Shown here: in pieces, positions 7,100 to 10,006 of the stretch
How positions within the stretch are numbered: position 1 is the first letter of the stretch
Layout of the letters: each line of letters starts with the position of its first letter
Assembly: GCA_021732965.1 (NCBI GenBank)
Contig: JAKFVZ010000752.1
Coordinates: forward strand, 1-10,006
Direction of reading: 5' to 3'
From: Reyranella sp.
GTDB lineage: Bacteria > Pseudomonadota > Alphaproteobacteria > Reyranellales > Reyranellaceae
Length of the DNA stretch: 10,006 bases
Notes under the pieces: generated by a model
The model's database searches: none
What the model was told of the DNA's origin: nothing
Seen by the model: the letters and a program-made list of their open reading frames with translations, nothing else
Position numbers and translations under genes: made by a program

Positions 7100-7282
7100 T
7101 CACGACTTCTGTTGCTGCAGCCGGTCGCGGATCGCGCGGTCGCATTGCGCGAGGCTCTCGAAGGGCCCGAGGATGACGTGATCGCCGTCGTCCATTGCGT
7201 ACCAGCCGGTCTGGGTGAGGTTGTAGTCGCCAAGATCGTCCTTCGGAACGTGGACGGCGATCAGATCCTTCGGGGTGCGCAT
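7100..7282 (-). CDS. Small protein of unknown function (60 aa)
   Basis: I do not recognise this gene. From the ATG at 7282 it encodes 60 residues beginning MRTPKDLIAVHVPKDDLGDY and including QTGWYAMDDGDHVILGPF, with a charged, Gln-rich helical tail ending QQQKS. There is no signal peptide or membrane segment. The Trp-Tyr and GPF spacing suggests a small beta-sheet followed by a helix. An in-frame GTG at 7291, with GGCGGGG a few bases upstream, could be the true start and would add three residues. An open frame also reaches back to 7363, but that would overlap the dehydrogenase upstream. It lies 31 bp after the stop codon of that dehydrogenase on the same strand, so it may be its last operon partner. 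The protein-like composition and placement support a real gene. Confidence 0.6.
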   Translation of the reverse strand: MRTPKDLIAVHVPKDDLGDYNLTQTGWYAMDDGDHVILGPFESLAQCDRAIRDRLQQQKS

Positions 7283-7313
7283 CGACTGCACATGCGCCCC
7301 GCCACCGGGCTTT

Positions 7314-8306
7314 TCAAGCCTGCTCTCCGGTCCGCCGGGTCCAGCTCGCGAGGTTGACCGCACCGGGCGGGACCTCGCTCTTCACCAGCGCCTCGACCTG
7401 ACGGACCGTGTCCATCGCCTGGCTTTCGCTGGCGGGCGGTGTCAGGCCGCCGATATGCGGCGTCGCGATCACGTTGGGCAGGCGCGCCAGTTCGGGCGAC
7501 GGCATCTGATCGGGCGCCCGGCCGACATCCATCGCCGCCCCGGCCAGCCGGCCTTCGGTCAGCACCGCCGCGAGGGCCGTCTCGTCGACCAGATTGCCGC
7601 GCGACATGTTGATAAAGAACGCGTCCGGCTTCATGCGCGCGAAGGCCGACGCATCGAGCAGGTTCTCGGTCTCCTCGTTGGCGATGGCGAGGCAGATCAC
7701 GTAGTCGGCCTTCGGCAGCATCTCCTGCAGCGGCAGCTTCACGAAGCGCCGGTCGTCCATCTGGGCATAGGGGTCGGACACCAGCACGGTCATGCCGAGC
7801 TGGGCGAGCACCGGCGCCAGTTCGCGCGAGATGCGGCCGTAACCGACGATGCCGACCGTGGCGCCGCCCAGTTGCCGGCCAACCCTGATCTCGGGCTTCT
7901 CCCCCGCGTGATAAGCCGTCGCCGCCCGTGTGATGCCGCGCGAGAGATCGACCAGGAAGCCCAGGGTCAGTTCGACCACCGACTTCACGAAGCCCGCCTC
8001 CGCCTGTGTCACCAGCACGCCGGCCTTCGACGCAGCCGCGACGTCGATGTTGCGAATGTCGATGGCGCTGCGCATCACCGCGCGCAGGCAGGGCAGGCTC
8101 TCGAAGACGATAGCCGGCACCGATGTCGTGCGATCGGCGACGATGAAGTCGACGCCACGCGCCATGCCGATCACGCCCTGCGCATCGAGCGGCGCTTCGC
8201 CCTCGTGCAGGACGACCTCGACCAGTTCCTGCAGGCGCGCGAGTGCGCGCGCGCCGTAATACTGGCGCCGGGCCAGAGGAACGTGGGTCAGCAGGAGCTT
8301 CTTCAT
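7314..8306 (-). CDS. D-2-hydroxyacid dehydrogenase family protein (divergent)
   Basis: This 330-residue protein is of the phosphoglycerate/D-2-hydroxyacid dehydrogenase type. The Rossmann turn is GIVGYGRIS (152-160), with Ser in place of the last glycine. The catalytic Arg236 lies in INMSRGNLVDE and His284 in ATPHIGGLTPP. The usual DVFxxEP segment, which supplies the catalytic Glu that tunes the His, is instead DVGRAPDQMPSP (260-271); Asp266 is the only nearby acid, shifted by one position. Similar DVGxAPDQ sequences occur, to my memory, in a distinct subgroup of proteobacterial dehydrogenases, so this may define a subfamily rather than decay. The substrate is unknown. It follows the AtzH-like gene by 45 bp and precedes the small gene at 7100-7282. 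Its start codon sits inside a hairpin (8304-8332) and has no clear ribosome binding site. Confidence 0.85.
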   Translation of the reverse strand: MKKLLLTHVPLARRQYYGARALARLQELVEVVLHEGEAPLDAQGVIGMARGVDFIVADRTTSVPAIVFESLPCLRAVMRSAIDIRNIDVAAASKAGVLVTQAEAGFVKSVVELTLGFLVDLSRGITRAATAYHAGEKPEIRVGRQLGGATVGIVGYGRISRELAPVLAQLGMTVLVSDPYAQMDDRRFVKLPLQEMLPKADYVICLAIANEETENLLDASAFARMKPDAFFINMSRGNLVDETALAAVLTEGRLAGAAMDVGRAPDQMPSPELARLPNVIATPHIGGLTPPASESQAMDTVRQVEALVKSEVPPGAVNLASWTRRTGEQA

Positions 8307-8332
8307 GCCGCCGAGCTTACGACGGCGGCATG
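8304..8332 (-). promoter_or_regulatory. Hairpin enclosing the dehydrogenase start codon
   Basis: CATGCCGCCG (8304-8313) and CGGCGGCATG (8323-8332) are perfect 10-base inverted copies around a nine-base loop. In the minus-strand mRNA the 3' arm contains the AUG of the dehydrogenase (8306-8304), so the fold would hide the start codon. The 5' arm contains another ATG (8331) that opens a four-codon frame, MPPS-stop, ending at 8317. No T tract follows, so an intrinsic terminator is unlikely. A role in translational coupling or control is inferred. Confidence 0.5.
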
Positions 8333-8351
8333 GACAGGGTCGCGGGAAAAA

Positions 8352-8750
8352 CTAGCTCTTCATCGGCGTCGCTTCGCCCAGCAGGGAGACGTGGGCGGCG
8401 ACGATGCGCCAACCTTCGGGCGTGCGCATCCAGGTGTGGCTCTGCCGCCCGGGCTTGGCGGCGCCGTGGCGCTGGAACTCGCAGTTGGCCGTGCCGAAGT
8501 CGCGGCCGTAGGTGACGATCCAGAGCTTCAGCAGGTCGCGGCCCGGCACGAACTGCGGGTTGCGGCCCGAGCGGAAGGCGGCGATCTGGTCGTAGCCGTA
8601 GAGCTGCTCGCCGACGCCGTAGCGCAGCGTGTGCGGGCTCTTCCAGAAGAGCTGGTCCAGCACCGCGACGTCGTTGCTGTTGAGCGCCGCCTCGTAGCGA
8701 TTGAACGCCGCCGTCACCTCGGCGACGACTTCCGGGATGTTGATTTCCAT
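8352..8750 (-). CDS. hpxZ: AtzH/HpxZ-like protein (NTF2-like fold, former DUF3225)
   Basis: The 132 residues match the AtzH-like family, which includes HpxZ of the oxalurate operon and AtzH of the cyanuric acid pathway. AtzH was described as a decarboxylating amidohydrolase that turns 1,3-dicarboxyurea into allophanate. Visible family segments are NRYEAALNSNDV (17-28), LFWKSPHTLRYGVGEQLYG (34-52) and the C-terminal HTWMRTPEGWRIVAAHVS (105-122). Tyr19 and Arg43 have the same spacing as the Tyr22/Arg46 pair I recall as important in AtzH; that recollection should be checked. The ribosome binding site GAGGAG overlaps the stop codon of the upstream amidase, and the gap is only nine bases, so the two are coupled. 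Whether the substrate is a dicarboxyurea, oxalurate-like or another ureide cannot be told from this window. Confidence 0.85.
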   Translation of the reverse strand: MEINIPEVVAEVTAAFNRYEAALNSNDVAVLDQLFWKSPHTLRYGVGEQLYGYDQIAAFRSGRNPQFVPGRDLLKLWIVTYGRDFGTANCEFQRHGAAKPGRQSHTWMRTPEGWRIVAAHVSLLGEATPMKS

Positions 8751-8759
8751 GTCGGCTCC

Positions 8760-10006
8760 TCAGGCAGGCGGCGCGGCGGCGACGCCGAGCTTCTGCAGAT
8801 GGGCGGCCACGCGCAGCGCCGCCTGTTCGTTGTAGGGCTTGGCGATCAGCTGCACGCCGATCGGCAGCCCGCCCGGCCGCTGCAGCGGCGCCACCGCGAC
8901 CGGCAGGCCGATGAACGAGATCGGCTGGGTGAACACGCCGAGATTGGCGCGCACCGGCAGTTCGACGCCGCCGATCGTCATCATCTTCTGGCCGAGCTTG
9001 GGCGCGGTGCAGGGCGTGGCCGGCGCGAGGATCACGTCGACCTCCTCGAACAGCTTCAGCACCTGCGCGCGATACTGGCGGCGGAACCGCTGCGCCTTCA
9101 CGTACCAGGCGCCGGGCAGCAGGGCGCCCGCCATGAAGCGCTCGCGCGTGTCGGGATCGAAATCCTGCGGCCGCGTGCGCAGGCGCGGAAGATGGAGCTG
9201 CGCACCCTCGATGGCGGTGATGACATACGCCGCCGCGCGCGCCGCCGCCGCCTGCGGCAGTACGACGGTCTTCGTAGCACCCAGGGCGCCGGCCACGGTG
9301 GCCACTGCTTCGAACGCTTCGGGCTCGCCGCCCTTGGCGAAATAGTCGCCGGCGATCGCGATGCGCAGCCCGTCGATGCCCTCCACCAAACGCGGCAGGG
9401 TCGGATCGGCCGGGCGGTCCGTGCACACCGGATCGTCCGAGTCCCAGCCCTGCATCGCGTCGAAGGACAAGGCGAGATCCTCGGCCGAGCGGGCGATCGG
9501 CCCGAGATGGTCGAAGGAGTCGACGAAGGGAAAGGAGCCGGCGCGACTGAGGCGTCCATAGGTCGGCTTGAGGCCGAACAGGCCGCAGAGCGAGGACGGC
9601 ACGCGGATCGAGCCGTTGGTGTCGGAACCCAGCGACAGCGGGACTTCGCCCGCCGCCACCGCCGCGCCCGATCCGCCCGAGGAGCCGCCCGACATGCGCG
9701 TCGGATCGTGCGGGTTGCGCGACGGACCGTAATGGGCGTTCTCGCCGGTGAAGTCGTAGGCGTACTCGCCCATGTTGAGTCCGCCGACCAGGATCGCCCC
9801 GGCGGCTTCGAGCTTGCGCACCAGCGCGCCGTCACGCTCGGCCTTCGGCCCGTCGACGTTGATCTTCGACCCGGCTCGGGTCGGCAGGCCGGCAATGTCG
9901 AACAGGTTCTTCACCGCGAAGGGCACGCCCAGCATTGGCCCGCGATGCAGGCCGGCGTCGATCTCCGCCGCGCGCTTGCGGGCGCGGTCGGCGACCACGT
10001 CGGTAA
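8760..10006 (-). CDS. atzE: AtzE/HpxY-family amidohydrolase (N-terminus outside window)
   Basis: The frame is open to the right edge and about 415 residues are visible; roughly 40-45 N-terminal residues are missing compared with the usual length. It is an amidase-signature enzyme with the Lys-cisSer-Ser triad: Lys in GVPFAVKNLFD, the cis-Ser in SGGSSGGSGAAVAAG, and the nucleophile in GSDTNGSIRVPSS, with the 24-residue spacing between the two serines seen in the superfamily. The DTNGS variant (Asn for the usual Gly), followed by LCGLFGLKPTYGRLSR and VDSFDHLGPIARS, marks the AtzE/HpxY group. AtzE is a 1-carboxybiuret hydrolase that works with the small subunit AtzG; HpxY is its relative in oxalurate use. 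The AtzH/HpxZ partner gene follows immediately. An AtzG/HpxX-like small gene is expected just upstream, beyond the edge. Exact substrate is inferred only from family. Confidence 0.9.
   Translation of the reverse strand, partial: TDVVADRARKRAAEIDAGLHRGPMLGVPFAVKNLFDIAGLPTRAGSKINVDGPKAERDGALVRKLEAAGAILVGGLNMGEYAYDFTGENAHYGPSRNPHDPTRMSGGSSGGSGAAVAAGEVPLSLGSDTNGSIRVPSSLCGLFGLKPTYGRLSRAGSFPFVDSFDHLGPIARSAEDLALSFDAMQGWDSDDPVCTDRPADPTLPRLVEGIDGLRIAIAGDYFAKGGEPEAFEAVATVAGALGATKTVVLPQAAAARAAAYVITAIEGAQLHLPRLRTRPQDFDPDTRERFMAGALLPGAWYVKAQRFRRQYRAQVLKLFEEVDVILAPATPCTAPKLGQKMMTIGGVELPVRANLGVFTQPISFIGLPVAVAPLQRPGGLPIGVQLIAKPYNEQAALRVAAHLQKLGVAAAPPA

Noticed and set aside
8234..8255. GC-alternating stretch that looks palindromic
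   Set aside because: It codes for the ordinary segment YYGARALARLQEL of the dehydrogenase; the symmetry comes from Ala/Arg codons.
8317..9426. Long minus-strand open frame overlapping the amidase and AtzH-like genes in another frame
   Set aside because: The composition is almost entirely Arg, Ala and Gly, and both real genes in the region have intact family motifs.

Overview
This is a GC-rich stretch, tightly packed and apparently chromosomal, that looks alphaproteobacterial. I base this on base composition, the gene families (GreB with a long acidic N-terminal tail, PcaHGB, a rhizobial-type phosphonate monoester hydrolase, AtzE/HpxY and AtzH/HpxZ) and a dispersed palindromic repeat in one intergenic gap. 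The genus cannot be fixed from the sequence alone. No phage, transposase, CRISPR array, tRNA or rRNA is visible, and no gap without a gene exceeds about 110 bases.

Layout, left to right. Positions 1-1157 (minus strand) hold the start of a urease operon: ureD, the nickel-insertion chaperone, followed by ureA, which runs off the left edge. Divergent from it at 1188-1739 (plus) is greB, the transcript-cleavage factor. A nested palindrome at 1740-1837 separates greB from the convergent cluster that follows. Positions 1846-5970 (minus) form a compact four-gene unit, transcribed in the order alkaline-phosphatase-superfamily hydrolase (phosphonate monoester hydrolase/arylsulfatase type), pcaH, pcaG, pcaB. 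The gaps are 21 bp, a 4-base ATGA overlap and 4 bp. pcaHG open the ring of protocatechuate and pcaB cycloisomerises the product. The later beta-ketoadipate genes (pcaC, pcaD) and a regulator are not in the window.

Positions 6042-7073 (plus) encode a CtBP-like D-2-hydroxyacid dehydrogenase that starts at GTG. It converges on a small unrecognised gene (7100-7282, minus). Upstream of that gene on the minus strand are a second, divergent D-2-hydroxyacid dehydrogenase (7314-8306), an AtzH/HpxZ-like NTF2-fold protein (8352-8750) and an AtzE/HpxY-type amidase whose N-terminus lies beyond the right edge (8760-10006). These four minus-strand genes are close enough to be one operon.

The window therefore combines nitrogen release from urea and ureide-like compounds (urease, AtzE-AtzH pair), aromatic ring cleavage (pca) with an attached ester hydrolase, and two orphan hydroxyacid dehydrogenases. 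It reads as a soil heterotroph's catabolic region. Every gene but the small one falls in a known family. The unusual points are the hydrolase leading the pca unit, the altered motifs in both dehydrogenases, a hairpin enclosing one start codon, and the small orphan gene.
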